DNA from: UBA7672 sp041398245
GTDB taxonomy: Bacteria; Pseudomonadota; Alphaproteobacteria; Caulobacterales; Hyphomonadaceae
Assembly (NCBI GenBank): GCA_041398245.1
Contig: JAWKVC010000002.1
Span: 1 to 64,000 of the forward strand
Direction: 5' to 3'
Length of the DNA stretch: 64,000 bases
A program made the translations under genes and the position numbers. Each line of letters starts with the position of its first letter. Positions within the stretch are counted from its first letter, which is position 1. Positions 17,652 through 25,934 of this stretch are shown in pieces. A model generated the notes under the pieces. The model searched no databases. It saw nothing but the letters and a program-made list of their open reading frames with translations, and was not told where the DNA came from.

Positions 17652-18446
17652 TCAGACCGCCACAGGCGCCTTTATGTGGGCGTCCGCCACATAGTCCTGC
17701 AGCGTGAAATCTTCGTAATCCCACCCGAACAAGTCGGATTTGGCGGGGTTCATCTCAAGGCGCGGCAGCGGTTTGGGCTGGCGCTGCAACTGCAGGCGCG
17801 CCTGCTCAAAATGATTCGCGTACAGATGGACGTCGCCGAACGAATGGACGAACTCGCCGGGCTCCAGTTTCGTCGCCCGCGCCATCAGCATCGTCAGCAG
17901 CGCATAGGAGGCGATGTTGAACGGGACGCCCAAGAAAACGTCGGCCGAGCGCTGGTAAAGCTGACAGGACAATTTTCCGTTCGCGACGAAGAACTGGAAC
18001 AGGCAGTGGCAGGGCGGCAGCGCCATCCGGTCGACATCCGCCGGATTCCAGGCCGAGACGACAAGACGGCGCGAATTGGGATTCTGGATGATCTCGTTCC
18101 TGACCCATTCGATCTGGTCGATGGTGCGCCCGTCCGGCGCGGCCCACGACCGCCACTGCCTGCCGTAGACGGGGCCAAGCTCGCCATTCTCGTCGGCCCA
18201 TTCATCCCAGATGGAAACGCCGCGTTCCTGTAGCCATTTCACGTTGGTTTCGCCGCGGAGGAACCACAGCAGCTCCACGATGATGGATCTGAGGTGCAGC
18301 TTCTTGGTGGTGAGCAGCGGGAAGCCTTCGGACAGGTCAAACCGCATCTGGCGGCCGAAGACGCCGCGCGTGCCGGTTCCGGTCCGGTCGCCCCGGTCGA
18401 CGCCGTTGTCGAGAATATCCTGCAGCAGGTCGAGATACTGTCGCAT
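17652..18446 (-). CDS. thyA: Thymidylate synthase
   Basis: Methylates dUMP to dTMP using methylene-tetrahydrofolate, the reaction that generates the dihydrofolate recycled by FolA. The 264-residue length equals that of E. coli ThyA. Catalytic C146 sits in LPPCHCLFQFF, the phosphate-binding arginines in DRTGTGTRGVFG and NSRRLVVSAWNP, and the dUMP-binding segment in QRSADVFLGVPFNIASYALL. It is transcribed in the same direction as folA but separated from it by three genes or gaps, so it is not in one operon with it. The downstream 286-base gap to the next gene shows nothing recognisable. Confidence 0.98.
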   Translation of the reverse strand: MRQYLDLLQDILDNGVDRGDRTGTGTRGVFGRQMRFDLSEGFPLLTTKKLHLRSIIVELLWFLRGETNVKWLQERGVSIWDEWADENGELGPVYGRQWRSWAAPDGRTIDQIEWVRNEIIQNPNSRRLVVSAWNPADVDRMALPPCHCLFQFFVANGKLSCQLYQRSADVFLGVPFNIASYALLTMLMARATKLEPGEFVHSFGDVHLYANHFEQARLQLQRQPKPLPRLEMNPAKSDLFGWDYEDFTLQDYVADAHIKAPVAV

Positions 18447-18541
18447 CGCTGTCCGATTCGTATGGCGCCGCCCAAGTCATGCGCGGCGTCCCCGTCCATG
18501 GCAAGTTGATGGACCTGTGAGCAAGTCTGGGGCTGAAGACC

Positions 18542-19525
18542 CTACTCCGCCGCTACCGCCGGCGATCGGGCTTCCATGCGGCGAACCAGCCAGCCGCGCA
18601 CGAAACGGTTGGTGCGGGCGGCGAGCTCGGTCGGCAGGCGATTGAAGGCGTGCGGGCTCTCGGGAACAAGAATCAGGCGCGCATTGCCGCTGGCCGCCTG
18701 CCAGCGTTCGGACATCAGACGGCTGTCGTCGATCAGCGGATCGAGCCGCCCACACAGAAGAAGCGCAGGCGGCAGACGCGAAAGATCCGCATAGAGCGGG
18801 GAGACATCAGGGGCGCGGCGAGCCGCTTCGTCGCGATCGGGCAGAAGCTTTGCAATGCCCGGCGTCATGGCCGGACCGTCGAGCACCAGCGTCTCGCGCG
18901 TTGCATTGCGGACGCTCTGTGTCGCCGAAAGATCATAGGGACCGTAGAACAATACAGCGCCCCTGAGGCGCGCGAAGTCGGCGCGTTTGTCGCGCAGGCG
19001 CACCAGCGAACAGGCCGCAAGGTGTGCGCCAGCGGATTCCCCGCCGATGAAAAGATCACGGGCGCCGAACTCCGCGTCCGCATTGTCGAACACCCAGTCG
19101 GCGGCGGCGCAGCTCTGCGTAATCTGATCGAGGAAGCTGATGTCCGGCAATGTGGTGTAGTCGACGCTGACAACCGCAAGACCCGTCTCGCGCACAATGG
19201 CGCCATTGACGAGATCATCCATCGCCGCCTTGCCGATCGACCAGCCGCCGCCGTGATAGTCGATGTAGACGCCGCGGGTTTCCCCGGTTTCGGGACGCAG
19301 GATGCGCAGCGATACCTCGTGGCCGTCATGCCGGATGCGTTTTGTGGATACCTGCACATTACGCAAACCGACCGGAACGATCGCATGCGCGCTGAGCATG
19401 GTCTGGATTGCAAGCCGGCCCAGCGGCGTCGGCGCGCGGAATCGCGGCGCCCAGCGCAAGCGCCGGTTCACGCGGCGAACCTGCTGCAGCTCAACATCAC
19501 TGGGTTCGGGAAAAACCTCGCGCAT
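18542..19525 (-). CDS. Alpha/beta hydrolase of the hormone-sensitive-lipase family
   Basis: A 327-residue esterase/lipase-type enzyme. It has the oxyanion-hole motif DYHGGGW, the nucleophile motif GGESAGAH, and the acid and histidine in CGRLDPLIDD and SPHAFNRLP, the complete HSL-family triad. The start chosen is the ATG at 19525, which begins a plausible N-terminal cap region. There is no signal peptide, so it is cytoplasmic. It probably hydrolyses small acyl esters; the natural substrate is unknown. It is upstream of thyA on the same strand, with a 95-base gap. Confidence 0.92.
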   Translation of the reverse strand: MREVFPEPSDVELQQVRRVNRRLRWAPRFRAPTPLGRLAIQTMLSAHAIVPVGLRNVQVSTKRIRHDGHEVSLRILRPETGETRGVYIDYHGGGWSIGKAAMDDLVNGAIVRETGLAVVSVDYTTLPDISFLDQITQSCAAADWVFDNADAEFGARDLFIGGESAGAHLAACSLVRLRDKRADFARLRGAVLFYGPYDLSATQSVRNATRETLVLDGPAMTPGIAKLLPDRDEAARRAPDVSPLYADLSRLPPALLLCGRLDPLIDDSRLMSERWQAASGNARLILVPESPHAFNRLPTELAARTNRFVRGWLVRRMEARSPAVAAE

Positions 19526-19601
19526 GATCAGACAAAGATGCCCTCTGCGAGGATCAAGGCAAGTAGGGGGCCGGCCTGTTTCGCCAGCCCCCGTCGTCAC
19601 G

Positions 19602-20051
19602 TTACGCGCCCAGCTGCCTCAGCAGGGACTCATAGGTCGTCTTGCGGCCGTCGCTTGCGCCGTTGGACCGCTCGCGGATGGTCGACACGAGGACGGACTT
19701 CGCCTCGGCGAGCTTCTTCTTGCCGAAACCGACCATGAACGCGAGAAAAAGGGTGGCTCCTCCGATCACAGCGATGCCGATGATCCACTTGCCGATCTCC
19801 TCATGTGCGGCGTCGCTGTAGCGAAGCGCCATTTCGGATGTGTTCCCCATCTTCACGAACAGGAGGACGACGAGACCGGCCGTGATTGCGGCCATGATCT
19901 TCCACATGACAGAGAGATTCCTGAGCCGCTTCTCGCTGGTGCGCACCATATTCGCGGCCGGCTCCAGTTCCTCGTCGGTGAATTGCGACTTGCCCTGGAG
20001 GACTTCCGAAAGGCGCCTGTTGAGTTGCGCCTGTGAGATAGTGTTAGCCAA
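19602..20051 (-). CDS. Hypothetical membrane protein with two transmembrane helices
   Basis: A 149-residue protein. I chose the TTG at 20051 because GAGGG lies 8 bases upstream; it reads ANTISQAQLNRRLSEVLQG. A helical N-terminal region is followed by two transmembrane helices (MWKIMAAITAGLVVLLFVKM and KWIIGIAVIGGATLFLAFMV) and a basic C-terminal tail, giving a hairpin with both ends in the cytoplasm. No family recognised. It is upstream of, and in line with, the hydrolase gene but 76 bases away. Confidence 0.68.
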   Translation of the reverse strand: MANTISQAQLNRRLSEVLQGKSQFTDEELEPAANMVRTSEKRLRNLSVMWKIMAAITAGLVVLLFVKMGNTSEMALRYSDAAHEEIGKWIIGIAVIGGATLFLAFMVGFGKKKLAEAKSVLVSTIRERSNGASDGRKTTYESLLRQLGA

Positions 20052-20282
20052 TAGACTTACCCTCAATTGTACAGATGAATGCCGGATCGGCCGGTTGAAA
20101 CCGGTCGACGCGTGTGAGCCTGTTTTCCTCGCAATGGTTGGCGTCTAAGAACGATCCCAACCCGGGTCCGGATTGCTTTCGTTCGGCCGCTCAGGTCAAG
20201 AAAAAAGGGCCGCTGCGCGTGGTGTTCTGTTCAACGATGCGTGTGTGCCTTGCCGGGCGCAGCGAAGGGCGACGGATAGCAG

Positions 20283-20924
20283 ATGGAAGAGGGATTGCGC
20301 GGGATGCAGGCGCCGGAATTTCAGGTTCCAGACGGCATGCGGGCCGCCAGCAAGACTGACTGGCGCAAGCTGGGCGATATCATCGGGGAAGCTTTCGCCG
20401 AGGACCCCGTGAATCTCTGGATCTTTGGCGAACAGGCGGCCATGAAGCCGGTCTTCTCCACGCTTGCGCGCGCCATCTATCTGCCGCGCGGCTATTGCCA
20501 GATCAGCGGCGATGAAGGCGCAACGATGTGGACGCATTCGTCCGCCAGCCTCGATCTGCCGCTGCTGCCAACGCTGGAACTTGTCTGGGTCCTGTCGCGC
20601 AAGGGCGCGAAGGGCGCCGTGAAACGCGCGCTCGGAGCTGGCGCCGCGATGCAACGCGAACATCCCGGGGAGCCACACGTCTATCTCTTCGCCATCGGAA
20701 CGCGAAAGGCGGCGCGCGGCAAAGGGCTGGGGAAAGCGCTCATCGCGCCGGGGCTCGCGGCGGCCGACCGCGCTGGCCTGCCCTGCTATCTCGAAAACTC
20801 GAACCCCGCGAACACGGGCTTCTACCGGCATCATGGCTTCGAGCGCATGAAGCTGTTCGAGCCGGGGCCCGGCGGCCCGCCGCTGGAAGCCATGTGGCGT
20901 GAACCGCGGTCTGCGCTGGCCTGA
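20283..20924 (+). CDS. GNAT-family N-acetyltransferase
   Basis: A 213-residue acetyl-CoA-dependent transferase. The acetyl-CoA loop is IGTRKAARGKGLGKALI (R/Q-x-x-G-x-G/A type), preceded by the strand EPHVYLFAI and followed by PCYLENSNPANTGFYRHHGF, which is characteristic of the subgroup close to yeast/fungal trichothecene-acetyltransferase-like GNATs. Cytoplasmic. Substrate unknown; drug, amino acid or metabolite acetylation are all possible. The start ATG has no strong ribosome site. Confidence 0.85.
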   Translation: MEEGLRGMQAPEFQVPDGMRAASKTDWRKLGDIIGEAFAEDPVNLWIFGEQAAMKPVFSTLARAIYLPRGYCQISGDEGATMWTHSSASLDLPLLPTLELVWVLSRKGAKGAVKRALGAGAAMQREHPGEPHVYLFAIGTRKAARGKGLGKALIAPGLAAADRAGLPCYLENSNPANTGFYRHHGFERMKLFEPGPGGPPLEAMWREPRSALA

Positions 20925-20947
20925 AGCAGACTCAGCCTGAAACCGAC

Positions 20948-21124
20948 TCAGATGGAGTCGAGCCCTTCCATGAGGGCGGGATCGATCTCGACGCGCTTGC
21001 CTTCCCGATACTCGGATACGGTCTTCAGGGCCTCCTCGCGCGATAGACCCTGACGCTCGACCAGTCGCGACATGAGCATGTGCTCGTCACGCATGACGGC
21101 TTCGAGGTTGCGCGTTTCGACCAT
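20948..21124 (-). CDS. Small soluble hypothetical protein
   Basis: A 58-residue acidic helical protein starting at the ATG at 21124, with GGGAG six bases upstream. It begins MVETRNLEAVMRDEHMLMSR and ends EIDPALMEGLDSI. Charged composition suggests a folded or partner-bound helix pair, perhaps a regulator. No family recognised. Convergent with the GNAT gene. Confidence 0.6.
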   Translation of the reverse strand: MVETRNLEAVMRDEHMLMSRLVERQGLSREEALKTVSEYREGKRVEIDPALMEGLDSI

Positions 21125-21299
21125 TGCGAACTCCCGTGCATCTACTGACCGAATACGATGTCGAATTTGCGAAAGAGCGGGACATCGTTTGCGTCCCCCT
21201 TCCCTGCATGCACGCCGATATGGGGCGAGGATCGGGCGATGCAATGGCGCAGGCGTGGTTTGTTGTTGCGGGTCAGGACAGTTCCGCTGAAGGGACGCT

Positions 21300-21785
21300 T
21301 CAGGGCTGGAATGACTCCAGTGTGCGATGCACAAGACTGCGTGCCTTGCGCGCGCCGCCTTGCCTGTTGGTGATCCAGACGCCGGCGTTGAGCCCATTGC
21401 GTCCCTGAACAACATACATCAGCGCAGGATCATCGTAGAGGCCAAAGAAGCCGACGCGATGGACTGACAGCAACTGGACCAGTTCGAGGCCAAGGTCTCC
21501 CGCGCGCTCTTCCACGGGATAGCGTTGTTCGTTGCTATTCCATGCCGATCCCGCGACCGTATCGGCCGCGCTCCACTGGATCGACAGGCCAGCGCGGCAG
21601 GTGCGCATGAAGTCGTGAAGGCCCTCAAACCTGCTGGCCAGGCCAACCGCGATCATGCCGTCGCATTCGGGATGGCCGGACAGTGTCGATCGCCAGTTGC
21701 GATAGCCGATCAGCACCTGATCAGCCACGCGCTCCGAATAGGCCGGATAGTGCGGCGGACGGTCATAGGGCCCGGGCACAAGCAC
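21300..21785 (-). CDS. Hypothetical protein, possibly an extracytoplasmic fragment
   Basis: A 161-residue protein from a GTG at 21785, without recognisable domain. It contains HPECDGMIAVGLASRFEGLHDF and VVQGRNGLNAGVWITNRQGG. The open frame extends upstream beyond the chosen start as GPRRDVPGGGSV and could begin earlier, overlapping the aquaporin stop, so the N-terminus is uncertain. It follows aqpZ closely on the same strand and may share its transcript. Confidence 0.55.
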   Translation of the reverse strand: MLVPGPYDRPPHYPAYSERVADQVLIGYRNWRSTLSGHPECDGMIAVGLASRFEGLHDFMRTCRAGLSIQWSAADTVAGSAWNSNEQRYPVEERAGDLGLELVQLLSVHRVGFFGLYDDPALMYVVQGRNGLNAGVWITNRQGGARKARSLVHRTLESFQP

Positions 21786-21850
21786 CGAGCCCCCGCCGGG
21801 AACATCCCTTCGCGGACCGGAGGAACCGAACAGACGCGAACCTGCGAATT

Positions 21851-22588
21851 CTAGAGGTGAGCCGCCCGTTCTGTCATGTCGATGGCCGCATCCGGCCTGG
21901 CTGCGGGCCCATCGGCCTCGAGCACACGTGAACGGAAGGCCAGACCGGCCATGGCAGCGCCCGCAAGCGGCGCAACGATGAACAGCCAGAGCTGGTTGAG
22001 AGCTTCGCCCTGGGCAAACACCGCAGGCCCGAAGGACCGCGCCGGATTCACCGACACGCCCGTCACCTGGATCCCCACGATATGGATCACGACGAGCGTG
22101 AGACCGATCGCAAGCCCGGCCATCAGGGATGGCGCCTCCTTCTGTGTCGCGCCGAGGATGACAACGACGAACAGGAAGGTCGCGGCAATCTCGAACACGA
22201 GAGCAGCTGTCATCGAATAGCCGCCAAGATAGCCCTCGCCAAAGCCGTTGGACCCAAGACCGTGTGCGCCGATCTCATAGCCGGGCTGTCCCTGGGCGAT
22301 GAGATAGAGGACGCCGGCGCCAACAAGCGCGCCGATGAACTGCGCGGCCCAGTACTGCACCATCTCGCTGAGGGTCATCCGCCCGGCGAGGAAGACGCCG
22401 AGCGAGACCGCCGGATTGATGTGGCAGCCTGAAATGGGGCCGATGCCGTAGGCCATCGCCACGATGGCGAGACCGAACGCGAACGCGATTCCGAGCTGTC
22501 CGACCTCCCCGCCCGCAAGGACGGCTGACCCGCAGCCAAAAAAGACAAGTGCGGCCGTACCGAGCGCCTCAGCGACCAGCTTTTTCAT
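21851..22588 (-). CDS. aqpZ: Aquaporin Z family water channel
   Basis: A 245-residue inner-membrane channel with six helices and both half-helix NPA motifs (GCHINPAVSLG at 58-60, VSVNPARSFGPA at 181-183). The selectivity filter residues visible (histidine and arginine positions in the second half) fit a water-selective rather than glycerol-selective pore. The ATG at 22588 begins KKLVAEALGTAALVFFGCGS, standard for AqpZ. The ribosome site GGGAGGGAC precedes it. It protects against rapid osmotic change. Confidence 0.95.
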   Translation of the reverse strand: MKKLVAEALGTAALVFFGCGSAVLAGGEVGQLGIAFAFGLAIVAMAYGIGPISGCHINPAVSLGVFLAGRMTLSEMVQYWAAQFIGALVGAGVLYLIAQGQPGYEIGAHGLGSNGFGEGYLGGYSMTAALVFEIAATFLFVVVILGATQKEAPSLMAGLAIGLTLVVIHIVGIQVTGVSVNPARSFGPAVFAQGEALNQLWLFIVAPLAGAAMAGLAFRSRVLEADGPAARPDAAIDMTERAAHL

Positions 22589-22780
22589 CCGTCCCTCCCT
22601 TGGGCTTCGCAATGCAATGGAACCCGCCGGGATGCTGCCGATTTTCGGGTTCCAACACCAGATGCTTTGTGGGGGCTTTGTTTGGGGGTGCTGCAAGCTG
22701 TCCGTCGACTCTTGCGTGTCAGCCGTCGATGTTCTATTTTTGTTCCAGATGATGATTCTTGCACTGAACGGGTGAGTCTC

Positions 22781-23185
22781 ATGGCCTACGACGCCGGGTT
22801 TGCGAGAGAACTGACGACACCGGTCGCCGCGCTGGCGCCGGGATATGTGACGTTGGGCACGCGGAACATCGCGCGGGCGCAACGCTTCTACGACCTCATC
22901 GCCCACGAGATCGGCGTGCGCCGGTCGGTCGAGGCGGACAACGTCGTGGCGTGGGGCCTTCCCGGCTTCGGTCTCGCCGTCAGCGAGGCGGCGCCCATGC
23001 TGGCGCAGGGTCCGGCGGCGCTTCAGGCGGAAGATCCCGAACAGGTGCGCCGGCTTTACGAGATCGCGCTCAGCCATGGCGGCGTCGGCGAGGGCGAGCC
23101 GGGCCAGCGCGGCGGCATGTTTGCCGCCTATTTCCGCGATCCGGACGGCAACCGCCTTAACGCTTTCTGCATGACGGAACACTGA
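22781..23185 (+). CDS. VOC-family (glyoxalase/dioxygenase-fold) protein
   Basis: A 134-residue protein starting at the ATG at 22781. It contains one full paired beta-alpha-beta-beta-beta unit: VTLGTRNIARAQRFYDLIAH at the first module and GMFAAYFRDPDGNRLNAFC at the end, the usual signature of the vicinal-oxygen-chelate fold. It probably works as a dimer with metal bound between subunits. Members act on lactoylglutathione, fosfomycin or aromatic diols; this one cannot be assigned. Divergent from aqpZ. Confidence 0.88.
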   Translation: MAYDAGFARELTTPVAALAPGYVTLGTRNIARAQRFYDLIAHEIGVRRSVEADNVVAWGLPGFGLAVSEAAPMLAQGPAALQAEDPEQVRRLYEIALSHGGVGEGEPGQRGGMFAAYFRDPDGNRLNAFCMTEH

Positions 23186-23240
23186 CCTGCGTGTTGCGCG
23201 GGCCTTGCGGGCCGGTCAGGCTCCCTCGGGCGGAGCGCAC

Positions 23241-23357
23241 ATGTACAGGCTGGCCTGGTTCTTCCGGATCATCGGCGCGATCTTCCTGCTCGTCGCCGCG
23301 GGCGCGATGCTGCTGACGATTTTCGGCGTCGATGTCGGGCTGTTACGGCGCGGTTGA
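23241..23357 (+). CDS. Possible 38-residue single-pass membrane peptide upstream of ssrA
   Basis: ATG at 23241 opens a short frame starting MYRLAWFFRIIGAIFLLVAA and ending GLLRRG, a single hydrophobic helix with basic residues at both ends. A weak GGAG lies upstream. It sits between the VOC gene and the tmRNA promoter. Real expression is unproven. Confidence 0.4.
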   Translation: MYRLAWFFRIIGAIFLLVAAGAMLLTIFGVDVGLLRRG

Positions 23358-23365
23358 GCGGTTGT

Positions 23366-23393
23366 TTGCGATTAAGGAATCCGGGCCTATATT
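23366..23393 (+). promoter_or_regulatory. Sigma-70-type promoter of the tmRNA gene
   Basis: A TTGCGA box and a TATATT box separated by 16 bases, ending about 7 bases before the first predicted tmRNA-precursor hairpin at 23400. Confidence 0.6.
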
Positions 23394-23399
23394 CATCCC

Positions 23400-23722
23400 G
23401 TCCCCGCAAGGGGACTATGGCGATAAACCCTCGCGTAATAAGCGGACCGGACCCGGGGGCAGTGCCCGGCGGCTCCACCAGAATTCTCCCCGGTCGTTGG
23501 CCGGATTGTCTGGGGCCGACACAGGATCGACGGACGTGTAAAGGCGAAGACTTTGCCCGCCTGGGCCCCGACAGAAGCCCATTGCAATAGTTGCCAACGA
23601 CAACTTTGCTCCGGAAATGCGCCTCGCTGCGTAATGCAGCTGGTGTTTTCCAAACCTAAGTCCTCCGCTCTAGCAAGCTGAGGCGGGGCTCGGGGCGGCG
23701 CCTGGCAACAGAAGCCGCCCCA
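23400..23722 (+). ncRNA. ssrA: Circularly permuted (two-piece) tmRNA
   Basis: Rescues stalled ribosomes by adding a degradation tag. The gene is permuted as in other alphaproteobacteria: the acceptor piece comes first, ending CGGCTCC then ACCA (CCA at 23478-23480); a spacer of about 30 bases is removed; the coding piece starts GGGGCCG at 23512. These two ends pair as a 7-bp acceptor stem with a G-U at the third pair, the alanine identity element. The tag frame at 23593-23631 encodes ANDNFAPEMRLAA and stops with TAA. The T-loop region (CCGGG, GGCAGTG, CCCGG) lacks the usual TTCGA. A GGGGCGGC / GCCGCCCC hairpin closes the 3' end. Outer limits are approximate. Confidence 0.9.
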
Positions 23723-23857
23723 CTTCATTTCTGTGACGCCCGTCGCGCGGTCCGGCCATCGGACGGCAAGAAGAATTTTCCGCAACGTGCGTGCGCAGCC
23801 TGCCCATCGCGGATCGACACCCTATCTTGTGCTCTATCGCGATACTGGAGGCTTCCC

Positions 23858-24286
23858 ATGAAACGTACCGCAACCGCAGTCTGGTCGGGCGATCTCAAGA
23901 CCGGCAAGGGCGCCATCTCGGTGCAGAGCGGCGTCATCAAGGACTCGCCCTACACGTTCAAGGCGCGCTTCGAGGATGAAAGCGGCAAGTCCGCCACGAA
24001 TCCGGAGGAACTGATCGCCGCTGCGCACGCGAGCTGCTTCACCATGCAGCTGTCGCACTTCCTGGCTGAAGCAGGCCATCCCGCGAAGAAGCTCTCGACG
24101 ACAGCGGAGATCACCATTCAACCCGGGACAGGCATCACGAAGAGCGCGTTGTCGCTGGTCGGCAGCGTTCCGGGTATCAGCGCCGACGACTTCGCGGCCA
24201 GCGCCGAGAAGGCCAAGGCCAACTGTCCGGTATCGAAGGCGCTCAGCGCCATCGAGATCACGCTGGAAACGCAGCTCGACGGCTGA
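23858..24286 (+). CDS. osmC: OsmC/Ohr-family peroxidase
   Basis: A 142-residue cytoplasmic peroxidase that reduces organic hydroperoxides with thiols. Both catalytic cysteines are present: C60 in AHASCFTMQLS and C123 in KANCPVSKAL. The N-terminus RTATAVWSGDLKTGKGAIS matches the OsmC rather than the Ohr subgroup. It is a single gene; it may have its own promoter in the gap after the tmRNA gene. Confidence 0.94.
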   Translation: MKRTATAVWSGDLKTGKGAISVQSGVIKDSPYTFKARFEDESGKSATNPEELIAAAHASCFTMQLSHFLAEAGHPAKKLSTTAEITIQPGTGITKSALSLVGSVPGISADDFAASAEKAKANCPVSKALSAIEITLETQLDG

Positions 24287-24292
24287 GCATCG

Positions 24293-25918
24293 TCAATCGG
24301 CCGGCTTCGCTGCCGGCGGGGGCGTCTCAGGGATAAGACCAATATAGCGGTCCGCGCGATTGGGCGGCTTCACCCAGCGATCCGGAAACGGCGCCGCGAC
24401 GGCCCCGTCCTCTTCAGCGTTGCGCCAGACAATGCCTTCGGCATTCCGCTCGGTGTAGGGCACAACATGTGAGCCGTCGCCACGCTTAAGCCCGGCATAG
24501 AGCCGATTACGCAACTCGACCTTCTTCTCGCGCCAGGCCGGATCGTCGATGAGATTGTTCATCTCGCCGGGATCATTGGCGAGATCGTACAGCTCCTCCG
24601 TGTCCCAGACGCCGTGATACTGGATATACTTCGTCGTGCCGCTGGCGATCGCGAACGTGGTCGGCGTGTGCGGGAAGGTCCACTCCCAATAATACGAGTA
24701 GATGAAATCGGGTGCGTCCCACTGTTCGGGCGTCACGCGGCCTTCGGCGAGATTGCGATAGCTGCGCCCTTCGAACTGCGGCGGCGACGGAACGCCCGCG
24801 AAATCGAGCACGGTCGGCGCAAAATCGAGATTGCGGACGCGCGTTGCATTGGTGACGCCGACAGGCACGCGGCCGGGCGCATAGACAAGCAGCGGCACGC
24901 GCACGGAAGGCTCGTAGGCGTTGCGCTTGTCGATCAGACCGTGATCTCCGAACAGGAAGCCATTGTCGCTCGAGAAGACGACGACCGTGTTCTGCTCAAG
25001 CCCGGCCTCACGCAACCAGGTGAGAATGCGCCCGAGGCTTTCGTCAACGGACGACAGCGTGCGGTAGTATTCGCGCAGATACTCCTTGAGATCGCGATCC
25101 GTGTGGTAGGGAAAGTCGACACCGTGCCAGGAGTTGCGCTGGTTGCGCACCCACATCGGCTTGCCGCGATAGTTCTCCTCGGTGTCGGCGCTGCTCGTGG
25201 GAAGCTCGATCCTGAGATCGGCGTACTGCGTGCGATGGCGCTCGGCCGGCATGAAGTCGGAATGGACCGCCTTGTGCGACAGATAGAGGAAGAACGGCTT
25301 TTCCGGATCCCGGCCGGATGTCAGCCAGTCCATCGCATAGTCGGTGAGTTCATCCGTGATGTAGCCCCGGCGCGGCGTCGAGACGCCATCGACATTGAGC
25401 GTGTTCACCTCGCCCGCGGCTGCCCGCGCAGGCGGGATGCCGTCCGCCGGATAATATGTCCCCTGCCCTCGAAAGCTGACCCATTTGTCAAAGCCGGGTC
25501 GCGGCGCATCAGTCGCTGCGCCCATGTGCCACTTGCCGAAGAAACCGGTCTGATAGCCGGCGGCCTGCAGGTATTTCGGGAAGAAGACGAGACCGTCTTC
25601 CGAAGCGTTGTTGTTGTCGACCACGCCATGATTGACGGTCGACATGCCCGTCAGCAGCGTCGCGCGGCTTGGCGAACACAGCGAGGTCGTGACAACGGCA
25701 TTGGGAAAGTAGACGCCATTGCGGGCCAGAAAGTCGATGTTCGGCGTTTCCAGTCCGGGCGTCAGGAAACCCATCGCGTCAAAGCGCAGGTCATCCAGCA
25801 GCACAAAGACGATGTTGGGGCGAGCGCCGGTCGCTTCGTTCGCAACAGGCGCAGGCGGAGCAGCGGTGCAGGCGGCCAGCCCGAATGCGAACGCGATCAT
25901 CCATGCGCGTGGGCCCAT
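24293..25918 (-). CDS. Type I sulfatase, lipoprotein
   Basis: A 541-residue arylsulfatase-type enzyme exported as a lipoprotein (signal peptide with lipobox GLAAC). The metal-binding VLLDDLRFDAMG (D42, D43) and the activation motif CSPSRATLLTG are intact; C81 is the residue converted to formylglycine, so a modifying enzyme is needed for activity. Further family motifs are FFGKWHMG, SDNGFLFGDHGL and KRNAYEPSVRVPLLV. The substrate is a sulfate ester of a sugar or aromatic compound, unknown here. The stop lies 7 bases beyond the convergent osmC stop. Confidence 0.94.
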   Translation of the reverse strand: MGPRAWMIAFAFGLAACTAAPPAPVANEATGARPNIVFVLLDDLRFDAMGFLTPGLETPNIDFLARNGVYFPNAVVTTSLCSPSRATLLTGMSTVNHGVVDNNNASEDGLVFFPKYLQAAGYQTGFFGKWHMGAATDAPRPGFDKWVSFRGQGTYYPADGIPPARAAAGEVNTLNVDGVSTPRRGYITDELTDYAMDWLTSGRDPEKPFFLYLSHKAVHSDFMPAERHRTQYADLRIELPTSSADTEENYRGKPMWVRNQRNSWHGVDFPYHTDRDLKEYLREYYRTLSSVDESLGRILTWLREAGLEQNTVVVFSSDNGFLFGDHGLIDKRNAYEPSVRVPLLVYAPGRVPVGVTNATRVRNLDFAPTVLDFAGVPSPPQFEGRSYRNLAEGRVTPEQWDAPDFIYSYYWEWTFPHTPTTFAIASGTTKYIQYHGVWDTEELYDLANDPGEMNNLIDDPAWREKKVELRNRLYAGLKRGDGSHVVPYTERNAEGIVWRNAEEDGAVAAPFPDRWVKPPNRADRYIGLIPETPPPAAKPAD

Positions 25919-25934
25919 CCTGCGTCTCCCCTCG

